DNA of 64,000 nt from Vermamoeba vermiformis (Eukaryota > Tubulinea > Echinamoebida), in contig JBEWZL010000294.1 in NCBI GenBank assembly GCA_045837725.1, positions 186,001 through 250,000 on the forward strand. Reading direction: 5' to 3'. The notes beneath the pieces were generated by a model. It did not search any database and was not told the DNA's origin. It worked only from the letters and a program-made list of their open reading frames with translations. Positions 1 through 10,828 of the stretch are shown one piece after another. Both the position numbers and the translations under genes were made by a program. How positions within the stretch are numbered: position 1 is the first letter of the stretch; each line of letters opens with the position of its first letter.

Positions 1-3000
1 GTCGAACGACAGCAACGAGTCCACCGAGCCCTGGTTGACTGTATTGTATGGCGAGCCCTGGTTGATCGTGTTGAATGGCGAGCCCTGGTTGATCGTGTTG
101 AATGGCGAGCCCTGGTTGATCGTGTTGAGTGGTGAGCCCTGGTTGATCGTGTTGAGTGGTGAGCCCTGGCTGATGGTGCTCAGCGGCGAACTTTGCGTCA
201 CGTGCTCGTTGGTGTGCAGCGGACTGGACGAGTCAGGCACGTGCTCGTTGGTGCTGGTCGGCGTGCGCTTTTTCTTTGCTTTAGTTTTCTTGGTGGCACC
301 TTCGAACAGCAGTGCGGCCATCAATTCCTCTTGCGTGGGCTGGTGATTGACAGGTGCCACTTGATCACGTGCTCGCACACTCGGACTGGCGCGCGGTGGT
401 GTCACAGTGCCAGGCGTGGACTCACGTGGTGCGGAATTACTCGGCGTGACAGGAGTGACAGGTGCCACTGGCTTGGGCGCGGCAGCTCCGTAGCCAGATT
501 TCGACCAGGGTCCACTGACCTGCTTGAGACTCGCAGCGGAGAGTGGTCCCGAGGGCACTGCGGCAGGCGTGGTGGCACTTGGCACGTTAAAAATAGACTT
601 GCTCTCCTCGGCAGTCTGCTCGAAGATTGATCCGCTCGATTTGGTGGCACTTCCCGTGGTGGGTGGTGCTTTGTAGGTCTCGAAACGCAAAGACTGTTCG
701 CGGCCAGGCTGCACTCCCGATTTGGTAGTGTCACGTGATGTATCCACGCGCTGATAGTCACGTGCTCCTTGACGCAGTGCTTGGCGCGTGTACTCGTCCA
801 AAAATGTCAATTTGCGATCTACTTTGACGGGTCGATCGAACAACGTGGCTAATTTGGACACAATCACGTGATCGCGCGGGAGATTGTTCAGGATGGTTAC
901 CAAATTAGTCAAGTCACGTGCAATTTGCTGAGTGACCACGTGACGCGAGGCAGTGTATTTGAGCACAGTCTCGAGGGTGGTCGAGGAGACAGGTGCCACC
1001 TGCCAGTCACGTGACACGCGCTTGGCGAGTGCCATCAGAATCCACGCGCGCACTTCACCGCGCGAGTACTGTCGGTCGAGCAGATCTGTCAACATGTCAC
1101 TCGCGGTCACGTGACGATATTGCTCGAGATCGCGCAGGAGATTTCCGTACTCGCCGAGAATCCACGCAATGACTTGGGCCAGTAAGTCGGGCACGGATTG
1201 TTCTTGCAGCTTGTCATTACCATTTTTGGCAATGAGGTATTTCATGGCGTGCTTGACCGCGTGACGGCGCAGCGTGAGATCTTGCTGGAGATCTCCCGTG
1301 CCAGTCTGCAGCACGGTGAGCAGCTGATCGAGGTGCGAGGGTTGCACCAATTCTGCGCCTAAATATAGACACTTGAGCATGGCAGCAATGTACCAGGCAG
1401 GGGAAGGTGCAAATTTCTCGCAGAGAGCGGTGATCTTGCCGATGAGATCGCGGCGGAGATAGAGGTCCGTGCTGCTCTTGAGGTGCGCGAGCATCTTGGT
1501 GACGACGAGCGTGATGTTCTTGGGGCCCGTCATCTTGTACAAGAGCTCGAGGGTCTTGCGCTGAATGGAGTCATCGGGGTCATTGAGACACTTGAACAGC
1601 AGCACTTGGTGTTGAATCACGTGGCGCGGATTGATCTCGATCAGATCGGACAGCGAGTGCAGCGCCAAGTACTTGAGATTCGGATCTTGCGTGGCACTGC
1701 GCGCACGTGTCGACTGCGCACTGACACCGCTCTTGGGATCGAAGGTCAGCATGTGACTCACGTGCGTGGCAGCCTCGTCGACCAGGGCCTCGGTGTTGCG
1801 ATCATTTGCAGCGTGCTTGTAGACGCGCACAATGGTGTTGACCGTCTCGTGCAGCACCGAGTAGGCCGCGTTGTAGCTGGCAGTGTCCGAGTTCTGCGTG
1901 AGGTACGCGATCGATTTGTTCAGCGTCTCGTGCAACACGTGGTACAGATCACGTGCGGCACTGGCGTCGAGTTGACCGAGCACACCGAAGATCTTCAACA
2001 GCGATATTTGCAGCCACGGTGCAGCGACGCGGTGATAGTCGTAGTCTTTGAGGTGATGGTCCAGCACTTGCTTCTGGATCGCACTCAGCGCACTCAACAG
2101 CTCGCGACGCGTCTTGGCAGTGAATCGCGCACCGTATTTGGCAATGAGGGGCTGCAGCACCGAGACGACAGCCATCATGACAGCAGGGTCCTTGTCGTAC
2201 AGCGCGGCCAGCAGTTTGCTCCACAGTCCGTGTCCTGCTTCGAGCTCTTCTTCCACGCCCGTGCTGTCCTCGCCGATCACGTGCTCGTGCAGGGCAATGA
2301 AGTGACCAATCGCGTGCACGGTCCACTTGCGAATCAGTGCGCGCGGGTGTTGCAGCAGGGCACAGGTCGGCTCTACCAGGGCTGGTGCTGTCTCGCGCGT
2401 GACGAGTGCGCTGAGTGCCCCGAGAGCAGCCCACTGATCGAGTATGGAACTGTTCTCGAGATCGCGGCGCAGACTGTTGGTGGCCAGCACGGACCACTCG
2501 CCCACGCCGCGCAGACACAGCGACGCGCAGATGTAGGCGACTTTCTTCTCTGAGGTCTTGGCCTCTTGCGTGGCACTCAATGCAGTGACGTAGGCATAGG
2601 GCACAGGTACTCCTAACATCTCGCAGTAGACCATGCGGATCAGCACCTCACGCAATTTCTTCTACAATTTCAAATAAATATGAGCAACTGTCATCAGGAA
2701 TATTATTTGTATTAAAGATGTAGTATAAGTATTGTAGCATAGCACTTGCTACTAGCAACAAGGATAAGCAAGCCAGCCAAATTCATCAAAAAAATAATGT
2801 AATTGACAAGTCAGATCTACCTTGTTATCAATAGGCTGAGCGAGCGTTTGTTTGAGTTGCTGCGACTCTTTCAATATGATAGCAGACTCCTCTTGCTTCG
2901 AGCGCGCCTCACCAATGTTCTTGATCAGCTCGAAGAACTCTTTGGAGACTTGACCAGCCCCGAGACTGGTGAGCCAGGTCGAGAGCTCCTGTTTGAACTG

Positions 3001-3012
3001 TTGGAACGACAT
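1..3012 (-). CDS. AP4E1: AP-4 complex subunit epsilon, large adaptin (C-terminus beyond window)
   Basis: Large subunit of the AP-4 adaptor, which sorts cargo at the trans-Golgi network. Exon 1 (3012-2821) encodes FFELIKNIGEARSKQEE, very close to the start of AP-4 epsilon. Exon 2 (2661 to the left edge) continues with LREVLIRMVYCEMLG and about 600 residues of adaptin-type HEAT repeats, for example KYLALHSLSDLIEINPRHV. About 950 residues lie in the window. After residue ~720 the chain becomes a Pro/Ser/Thr/Gln-rich hinge that ends in six copies of a GSPxNTINQ repeat; the ear domain would lie off the edge. The start is the only ATG directly before the conserved block. It is head to head with the RING gene, 223 bp apart. 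CACGTG hexamers are very frequent in exon 2. The long plus-strand ORF at 1483-2553 is its shadow. Confidence 0.85.
26..187. repeat. 27-bp tandem repeat, six units, inside the AP-4 epsilon hinge
   Basis: Six head-to-tail 27-bp units begin at 26, 53, 80, 107, 134 and 161, each marked by gagccctgg. Units 2 and 3 are identical, and so are units 4 and 5. Units 1 and 6 are the most diverged. The period is a multiple of three, so the reading frame is kept. On the minus strand each unit encodes a nonapeptide of the form GSP-(F/L/Y)-NT-(I/V)-NQ. Identical neighbouring units point to recent slippage or unequal exchange. Confidence 0.95.
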
Positions 3013-3235
3013 ACTCGCAGCTACTCGTCGCAGTGGTGGGGGGTATAAGGGGGAGGCGTGGGTGACGTCGAGCTGCGCAATTGAAAATTAGTTGCCAAGA
3101 GCAGATCTGTCACTTTGAACACAACTCCGTGGACTCGAGTATTGTTCGCGTGTGGCGTATTATCATTGAAAACTACTATTCCGCACCGTATCAGGCCTAT
3201 TACTAGCACATCCAAGAAGGTTTCCAGTCCTCATC

Positions 3236-3727
3236 ATGATCTACGATCTGAGCAGCGCTGAAGTGGAGCAGAGTGCGGCTATTAATAGCAACACTGAACT
3301 GTACAATCACGTGCTCAAACACGCTGCGACTAAGCGACGAGTCAAGACCAACACCGAGTCTGAACTCAAGTGTACGGTCCACAGGCGTCACTGACCTCCA
3401 AGCTTTGCAGTAATTTATTTATTACTATTTTTAGGCATCACCTGCGATGATGGGCCGTGCAACGTCGAGAGCATAGTGAGAAGGTAAATCTGACCCCCTC
3501 CAACCGTGCCAGTGCCCTAACGGTCCTGTTGCAGCTGTCAATGCACTGCCTCGCCCTGTGAGGCGCACGAGTGCCACTGCCAGCCACATCCAGCCTGCGC
3601 GCGCTGTTTGATCACGCAGCTCTGGACCGCGACTAACTCCGCGCAACGTCAACGAGGAGTGTTCCGCGCCAAGTGTCCTACATGCCGCGCCGAGTATTGT
3701 CAGCACGATCTTGTGCTGTACAAATGA
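3236..3727 (+). CDS. Small C3HC4 RING-finger protein
   Basis: Probable E3 ubiquitin ligase of about 125 residues. Exons are 3236-3371, 3435-3483 and 3535-3727, with introns of 63 and 51 nt. Spliced, the C-terminal half carries the zinc ligands CITC, then CQPHPACARC and CPTC, which fits a C3HC4 RING. The N-terminal ~45 residues have no recognisable domain. The first intron splits the first zinc-binding pair (TGC made from T plus GC). No substrate can be inferred. The exon joins come from my own splice reading; the finger only forms when both introns are removed, which supports the model. Confidence 0.65.
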
Positions 3728-3813
3728 GCTCGATCCAGCGGTCTGTGGGTCATTCATTGAATTCGTGGCAACAACACAAACACACCACGGCTAGCATTTA
3801 CTCTACAGCAAGC

Positions 3814-4732
3814 ATGGACGAATATGCTGATAGATACTTTGAGACCACTCTCAAGTGCTTGACGAGCAACATGCCCGATCTGTTCAATGTAGACTTGTCG
3901 CACCACGATCTGAGTCAAGGTAATAATTGCACTTATTATTTATGTGTAATTATGCGCTTGTAAATTAGCAATAAATTAACTCATAATTCGAACATTAATG
4001 AGGTTGTTAACAGCGCTATTCTATTGCAGACAAACTCGTTCGTTTGGCAGGTGAGATCCGCTCCAATCACGTGATGCCTCGTCCCGATGCGCTGTACTTG
4101 CCTTATTGGTACACTAACACCTTGTATTTCCATATTTAGAAGCACTGTGGCACAACACGCACTTGCAAGCGCTGGATCTGTTCGCCAACAACGCGCATCA
4201 GGGTCAATTTGCTGGCTGGAAGAAGTAAGTGTCACTGCGCTAGCTGCTGTTTGACACCTGTCATTTGCAGGCTCGGACAGGCCCTGGCACGCTTGCCTAA
4301 ATTGGTAGAGATCGACCTCGGCAACTGTCAGCTCGGTGACGCGGGTCTGGTGCAGCTGTTGGGCGAGGACGAACTGAGCGCTGGTCCCGATCACGTGCCG
4401 AGCTTGAGTCACGTGACAGTGAACTTGACCACGATCGATCTCTCCAACAACGCGTTCACTGAACTGTCTGCGCACCTCATTGCCAAATTTGTCAAGCGTC
4501 AGCAACACCTCGAAGAATTGGCGCTGCACACCAACCTCTGGACTGATCACGTGATTCCAATCTTTGCAGATGCCTTGGCCAACAAACCTCACGTAAGTCG
4601 ATTGCCTAATTAGGAAATGATCGCTGACGTTCGCAGCTGCGAAAAGTGTGGTTGCAAAAGAGTGGTCTGAGTGCTGAGGGCGTGACACAACTGCGCAGTC
4701 TGCTGCCCGAGCACGTGACACTCATGGTGTAG
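3814..4732 (+). CDS. Leucine-rich-repeat protein (RNI/RanGAP type)
   Basis: About 220 residues from five exons: 3814-3919, 4030-4050, 4140-4224, 4271-4592 and 4637-4732. Repeats of the ribonuclease-inhibitor type are visible, such as LQALDLFANNA, LVEIDLGNCQLGDAGL, LTTIDLSNNAFTELSA and LRKVWLQKSGLSAEGV. No signal peptide, membrane segment or F-box is seen, so it is probably a cytosolic or nuclear scaffold. Several introns carry central palindromes: TCACGTGA in intron 2, TGACACCTGTCA in intron 3, and a CCTAATTAGG core in intron 4. The precise function is unknown. Confidence 0.7.
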
Positions 4733-4957
4733 ACCTGGCACGTGATGGAGTTGCCTTATTTGGGCAAATCATTGAACTGTTCTCTCGGAGTAAATCTTGC
4801 GTGTATCATATGATAGGCTGACCAGTAAATGTGGCTGTAAATAATCAGTAGAGTGTTTGGAGTTACTATTAGCATATTATTATAGTAATAGGATGTTTAT
4901 TAAACAAAAATTCGGTGTTGAATAGCAGATGCAGAGCAGATCGTTAATTTAGCGCGA

Positions 4958-5426
4958 TTATTCGTGGTCCTCCTTGTGTTCCTCGTCGTAAGTGCGACCG
5001 AGCTTGCGACCAAGCAACATGAACAATTCGCTGTCACCATCAGCCCACGGGTACTTCTTGGAGCGGATGTGGGCATAAGGATACGGATTGCGGTGATAAG
5101 CGTGTTCCTCCTCAGCGAGCACGTAAACAAAGACAGCAGCGCAAATAGCTGAGCCAGCAATAGTGGCCTTAATCCATTGCTTAGAACCAGCTAATAAAAA
5201 TAATTAATTATTATTGAATTACAATAATAATTACAAATCGCTAGAGTAATGCTTTAAAAATTCATATCGTACACTATAATACATTATAATGCATTACAAT
5301 ACTTACCTAAGGCTTCTTCTTCAGAAAGAACGCCACCAGAATAAGCTCGCTTTTGAATGCGGCTGGTAAGAGTGTTTTGAATGAACTTGCGTTGGAAAGG
5401 AGCGGTCAAACGAGCAGCCCAACTCA
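4958..5426 (-). CDS. COX6A: Cytochrome c oxidase subunit 6A, mitochondrial
   Basis: Nuclear-encoded subunit of complex IV in the inner mitochondrial membrane. Exon 1 (5426-5307) encodes an Arg/Ser-rich, acid-poor presequence (MSWAARLTAPFQRKFIQNT). Exon 2 (5190-4958) encodes one membrane span (IAGSAICAAVFVYVLAEEE) followed by the family signature PYAHIRSKKYPWADGDSELF. Removing the 116-nt intron gives a protein of about 117 residues, normal for the family. It ends in KEDHE. It lies tail to tail with the LRR gene and about 140 bp upstream of the ELP3 stop on the same strand. Confidence 0.9.
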
Positions 5427-5569
5427 TATTTGTGTTTGTGGTGTATAGTGAGTATGATAAATAAAAATAGCCGCCGACAACAAAATCAGTTTGTTTTGAA
5501 AAATGTTCAGTGAACGGCACACACTGGGCTAACAAGACTTTATACAACGAGAGAGGGTACATAACGTGA

Positions 5570-7539
5570 TTAATACAATAGCTTGGACATGTACGGGCCA
5601 TCGAGTTCGTAGCCCAACTTCCTGTAGTAATGACGCGTGCCCACACCCGCAATCACCGCCAGTTTGAAGCTGCCGTGCTCTTCGCGTGCAATGCGCTCTG
5701 CCTCTTCCATCAACAGCGTGCCATAGCCCTGGTGTTGGAACAGCTTCGGATCGCGACTGTGCAGCGGTACTGCTGTGCCGTACACGTGCAGTTCACGCAC
5801 AATCGAGACGCGCGGTCCGTCCTCGTCCTCGGCGTGATCTCCGAGCTCGGTGGCACCTGTCAGTGTGCCTTGGGGCTCGTCTTCGTCCTCCTCCTCGCGC
5901 TCATCGCTGCCCGTGGTGCTGGTGTTGTTGCTGTTGAGCGTGAAGGGTGCAGTCAGTTCGGGTCTGAATGTGGCCGCGCTGCAGCGTCTGAGTCGCAAGA
6001 GGCCAATCAGAATGTCCTGCTTCGGATCTTCGTACGACAGGAAGGTCTCCCAGCCTCCATTCGCGTTGTAGTCGCGACGAATCAGCTCCACTTGATCGGG
6101 CTTGACTTTGTGGTGTATGTCCTTGATGCCCACTTCACGCGTGCGCACATCGCGACACTTGTAGCCGAGGTCGTGCATGCGCTTCAAACACAACTCGCGC
6201 AGATTGCCGTACTCGACACCTGACGTCACTAGGGGCATGGGGATGTCGCGTTGAATGCGGTAGATGCGCGTCCAGGGCGGCACGAGGGCCAACAACTTGG
6301 CGAGCAAGTCGACGAGCTCATCGGGGTGATAGTTCTTGTACTTGCCTGCCTTCCACAGCTCGTACAGGCCAGTGCCGCGAATGACGAGTGTGGGATAGAT
6401 CTTCAAGCCGTCAGCGCGGAACTTGGGGTCCTCGAAGAACTGCTTGAAGCCATTCATGTCGCGCTCGTAGCCTACATTGGGCAAGTCGGGCATGAGGTGC
6501 GACACGACTTTGAAGCCTGCGTCCTTGGCGAGATGAAAGCACTCGGTGACTGCGCGCACGGTGTGGCCGCGATTGGTGTCACGTGCCACGTCCTCGTACA
6601 CGGACTGCACGCCAATCTCCAAGCGCGTGCAGCCGTAGCGCAACATTTCACCGAGATGTGGCTTGAGACAGTAGTCAGGACGCGTCTCAATGGTGAGGCC
6701 AATGCACTTGACATTGCTCTGCTCCATGTACTTGACGGCCTCGTCCACGTTGTTGCTGCAGTGACCGGACAGCGCGTCGTGCAAGTTGCGGATAAAGTAG
6801 TCTCGGTAGTCGGCTGCGAGCGACATGAAGGTGCCACCCATCACAATGAACTCCACCTTGTCCGTAGAGTGGCCGAGTCGCTTCAGTTGATCCACACGAT
6901 TGCGCGTCTGCAAGTAGGGATTGTAACGCGCTCGAATGGCGCGCATGGATGTGGGCTCGTAACCCGTGTAGGACTGCGTGCTGTATTCAAAGTCACTGTC
7001 TGGACCTCCAGGGCAGTAGATACACACATTGCCAGTGAGTGCAATATGCGGACAGCGATGTGGCTTGGACATGACTGCAACCACTGCGATCTGCGACAAA
7101 TCTCAGAATAAATCGAATTGTTTGAATAATCGAGAAATAATGGCTTATACGATTATAATTATAATTGATTTGGATATTACAGTATACGTAAAATAAAATA
7201 GAGTTTAGTTAACTTACACCGGATGCAGTTCGAACAGGTTTAGCTTTGATTTTTGGTAATATAGCGCTTTTATATTGTTCAGGAATGGCTGCAATAATAT
7301 CGATAGTTTTTGGTTGGCGTGGCAAGCCATTCTCACGCGCAGCATCGATTTTAATTTTGGACAGATTGATCGACTTGCCTTCTTTGTGCGCGGTGATGAG
7401 CTGATTAACAATCTCGCCTATAATCTGCACCATCTTGCCGGTGCTGTTTGGTACCTCTTCTGCAACCATCAACGGGTTAATGACTAGATCCAGTCGTAAT
7501 CATTGTGTGGTACTTACTGCCTTTAGCTTTGGTGGCCAT
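5570..7539 (-). CDS. ELP3: Elongator complex catalytic subunit ELP3
   Basis: tRNA-modifying enzyme that places carboxymethyl groups on wobble uridine. Exons are 7539-7518, 7483-7218 and 7090-5570; the first intron is only 34 nt. The N-terminus has the ELP3 block [14 protein letters not shown] joined to [15 protein letters not shown]. The radical-SAM cluster cysteines are in [36 protein letters not shown] and [20 protein letters not shown] are near-invariant family blocks. The C-terminal GNAT acetyltransferase domain has [16 protein letters not shown] and [15 protein letters not shown]. An acidic, low-complexity insert of about 45 residues (around [12 protein letters not shown]) separates the two halves and lengthens the protein to about 600 residues; it is absent from yeast and human ELP3 as I know them. 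Confidence 0.97.
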
Positions 7540-7723
7540 GACGAGCACTATTTTTTCTATATGTGTTGTAGTGCAGTCTATATATTTTATTACAACATTC
7601 GCTGGCAGACCAAAGCGTTCATAGCACGTGGTTGGAAATTTCATCCTGACCTTCAGAATTCGAGCTGTGAGCAACAGAAGTCATTCTAATCTCTTATCTA
7701 TATACTCGCTACTACACACTAGC

Positions 7724-8659
7724 ATGCAGCACACAGGAGCGATGCCGCTGAGTGGTGTGTCCGAGTGTGGACTGCCGCGCGAGTTGTGGGAGGTGATCGT
7801 GCAGCTGGACAGTGCGGCGCTGAATGTCGTGACGCAGGTGTGCGTGTTCTGTCACAAACTCTGCTTCGACAACGCTGTGCTCTGGCGACGCAAATGTCAC
7901 GCGCGGTATGGCACTGACGGCGCGAAACCTGCACTGCTCACTTGGAAACAGTACTATTATGCTGGTACGTCGTGCGGTGATTGTAGCTGTAATTATTGGA
8001 ATTATTGCGTAATATTTAAAATTAATTCAACCGTTTGGAAATAACACCTTACTTAGGCAATGATTTGTTCCCCTATCGCGGCATAATACTCGGTGTGAGT
8101 ACCTATGATCAGCTGATGCGTGTTGCAGGGGCAGAGAGCAAGACTCTCAATTCAGCGGACAAATACGTGGTGATAGACCAGATGTCGTTCTGGCTGCGTG
8201 ACGGCGTGTGTGATTCTGTGAGCCTGTCGCAGTATATCCCTAGGTACGTCATATACTGCATTAATAGCTGCAGTTAGACTCACTAGCACTGCAGACGATG
8301 GCAGCTCAAAGGCCTGACTTGGGCTGCGTCCTTCAACGCGTACAAGGCACTCTTTCAGCGCTGGACTGGCAACTATTGCGTGCATGACCGACCTCGCATG
8401 AAACAGCTCAAGAAGAATAAGCAGCAGTGGAGTGCTGGGCTGAGAACTGTCGTCAAGTCAGATGTGGGTTATTACGAGATTTCATTAATGTTCTTCAGCC
8501 TGAACGGTGGTAAGCGATCTTCAGCAGTAAATATAAGGTATTCATTGCACGACACTAGGCAGCGAAGATCGTCCTCACATGCTGAGTTCTATCTCACTCT
8601 CAGCGCGCAACACTGCCGCACTCGAACTGACTTACAATGCGCGCCAATGCGTGGAGTAG
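7724..8659 (+). CDS. F-box-like protein
   Basis: About 247 residues from exons 7724-7964, 8057-8243, 8295-8509 and 8559-8659. Residues ~16-55 resemble an F-box: LPRELWEVIVQLDSAALNVV, then CHKLCFDNAVLWRRKCHARYG. The remainder (GNDLFPYRGIILGVSTYDQL, KGLTWAASFNAYKALFQRW) matches no domain I recognise. The likely role is substrate adaptor of an SCF ubiquitin ligase. It starts 184 bp from the ELP3 start and probably shares its promoter region. A poly(A) signal (aataaa) lies near 8741. Confidence 0.6.
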
Positions 8660-8971
8660 AGGCCGTTGTATTGGTGCACTTATGTATATAGAGTTGTATT
8701 AGAGGCTCATTGTTAATCTGTACTGGAAAGCTATCATCGCAATAAAGCACTTGTTCCTTTAGTCGAGTATGGTCGGTCTTAACTGACTCATCTTATTCAT
8801 TCAAATAGCTCACATGTATCGTGCATACCCTTGCAAGGTACGGCATGCGACATCGGTTATTAAGTCGGTTAATAATAATTACGCGTGCACGAGTATCAAG
8901 GTTGAATTCTCAGAACACTCGATTTATCTGCGTAGCAACAAGTGAGCACAACTCCACTTAGAACAGCGAAC
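8660..8971. other. Intergenic 312 bp with an imperfect palindrome
   Basis: The 3' flank of the F-box-like gene with an AATAAA near 8741, followed by the presumed promoter of the vault-repeat gene. No ORF or RNA gene is evident. An imperfect inverted repeat centred on the perfect 10-mer CCTTGCAAGG lies at about 8823-8845, 125-150 bp before the next start codon. A second AT-rich partial palindrome is near 8859-8879. Confidence 0.5.
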
Positions 8972-10604
8972 ATGGAACCACCCAAGAATATACTCGTCAA
9001 GATACCACCGCTCATGGTAATTAGCAAGATGTTGCTGTGAACTGACTGCAGATCTGATTTTTAATTTAATTTTATTGTAGTACTTGCATGTGCTCAACAG
9101 AAATTCGCAAGTAGTGAGAGTCGAGGTGGTGAGTATCTATTTATTGTAATTGAGTCAAATAATTTTATTAGTCTTTAATTTCGTTCCTTGAAAATTCCCT
9201 TCAAATCCGCGTCTTAACACCAGCATTAATCGCATGTTTGAGTAGGGACCACAAACATTTTTCTGTCGTCAGGAAGAGCAGGTCCTCACAGGTCCCACCA
9301 ATATGATCGTCATTCCACCCCGTCACTACACGGTGGTTGAGAATCCAGTGGTGCGCGATGAACAGGGCCACGTGGTGCTCGATCGATTCGGCCAAGCTAA
9401 ATTAAGACACGGCGATGAAGAGGTGCGCGAGAGCCAAGACCCATTCCCGCTCTGGCCCGGTGAGCGCGTCAAATCCGGCATTCAGCCGCTGCAGATCGTG
9501 GAAGTGAACACCGCGCTGAGACTGCAAGCAGTGCGCGACTTTGACGACGAGATTGAAGTGCCACCACGTGACGCCAAGAGCCAGCCCACACGTGTCAAAG
9601 TGTCGCGCCACGCGGGCGAGGAGTGGCTGTTCTTGGGCCCGCAGACCTATCACCCGAGTCCCAATGTGCGCGTGGTGCACACGGTCAAAGCGCAGGTGAT
9701 GCAGCCTGGTGAAGGTGCGTGAGTGACAGGTGACACGTGTCAAATACTGACTTGTACAAACTACTAGCTCTGCGACTGCGCGCACGCAAAGACATGACAG
9801 ATGTCAACGGGAAATCTCGCCGCGCAGGTGAAGAGTGGCTGTACCGCAGCGAGGGGTGAGTGCCAGCATTACCTAATTAGGCAATCACTGACAGCAGTGC
9901 AGTCTGTACATGCCGCACGTGGATGAAGTGGTGCTGGGCGTGGAGCGCGGCTACATTTTGACCGAGAAGAACGCGCTGCACTTGGTGGCCAATCAGAGCT
10001 TTGTGGACATATTTGGCAAGCCGAGATTGGCGGGAGATCAGTGGCTCGTGACACGTGCTGACAGCGAGGTCTACATCCCCGACGTTCATGAACGCGTGCA
10101 CAATCAAGTGTCCCTCGTGTCCCTCACCAAGCGTCAGTACTGCATCATTCAACACCCCTACGACAGCACGCGGCACGTGACGCAGTGGGGAGCACAGCGC
10201 GTGCAGCGAGGTGTGGGTGACGAGCACGTGGACAACTTCTTTCTGCGCCCTGGTGAAGAGCTCGTGACGCAGAGCGAGGTGATTGTGCTCAACGAGGACG
10301 AGGCACTCAAACTCCGCGCGGTGCAGGGTAAGCATTTCCTAATTTGGTGCGGCTATTCATAGCTCTTGCAGAGTTCGACGATCAGGTGCCGAACAGCGAC
10401 AAAACAGTGCGACGCAGACCCGGTGAAGTGTGGTACATCTACGGCCCTGCAGAGTACTGGCCGTGTTTGGAAGCACGCATCGATCGGAGAATTCGCGCGA
10501 TCAGAATTGAAGGACTGCGCTGGTACTTGTTCCGTCCTGACAAAGTCGTGCTGGCCGTGCTGGCATTCTTCGCGCTCTTGGTGCTGCGATACATCTTGTT
10601 TTAA
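8972..10604 (+). CDS. Short major-vault-repeat protein with C-terminal membrane anchor
   Basis: Six exons (8972-9016, 9081-9128, 9273-9714, 9768-9855, 9903-10327, 10372-10604) join in frame to 426 residues. The start (PPKNILVKIPPLMYLHVLN, SQVVRVEV) and the following repeats (MIVIPPRHYTVVENPVVRD, LRHGDEEVRESQDPFPLWPG, AGEEWLFLGPQTYHPSP, LTEKNALHLVANQSF, AGDQWLVTRADSEVYIPDV) align with the N-terminal repeat wall of major vault protein. Normal MVP is about 850-890 residues, with shoulder, cap-helix and cap-ring domains. Here those are missing. After RRPGEVWYIYGPAEYWPCLE the chain ends in a hydrophobic segment (VLAVLAFFALLVLRYILF), a likely tail anchor. Without the cap helix it is unlikely to form a normal vault. 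Four introns are 44-64 nt and one is 144 nt; intron 3 holds TGACACGTGTCA and intron 4 CCTAATTAGG. Confidence 0.88.
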
Positions 10605-10673
10605 TTGTAATTAGATACTTATTAAACCTTTGTACCATGACATTGTCTCGCTGTCTTTGCATGAATTTTCTCA

Positions 10674-10705
10674 TTTTCGCGCGGGTCTTCTACGCGGGAA
10701 TTTAA
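10674..10705. promoter_or_regulatory. Two E2F/DP-like sites upstream of the coiled-coil gene
   Basis: TTTTCGCGCGGG (10674-10685) and GCGGGAATTTAAA (10693-10705) both resemble the E2F consensus TTTSSCGC or its reverse complement. They lie 125-155 bp before the start codon at 10829, inside the 224-bp gap after the vault-repeat gene. Paired E2F sites typically mark genes induced at S phase. This is a motif match only. Confidence 0.4.
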
Positions 10706-10828
10706 AAATTTCATTTCAAAATCAAGTTTCACTGACACGAGCATTTGATTAGTACGTTGTGTACATAGGACCAACTAGGGTGATATTCATTTACTCTACA
10801 CGCAACAGTTCTACAGCAGTACACTCAG

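Noticed and set aside
26-187. CRISPR-like regular repeat
   Set aside because: Units are head to tail with no spacers and keep an open reading frame; it is a protein-coding tandem repeat in a eukaryotic gene.
1483-2553. 356-codon plus-strand ORF
   Set aside because: It is the antisense shadow of the AP-4 epsilon exon; its residues show no domain while the minus strand gives clear adaptin sequence.
6251-7111. 286-codon plus-strand ORF
   Set aside because: Antisense shadow of ELP3, whose minus-strand frame is conserved throughout.
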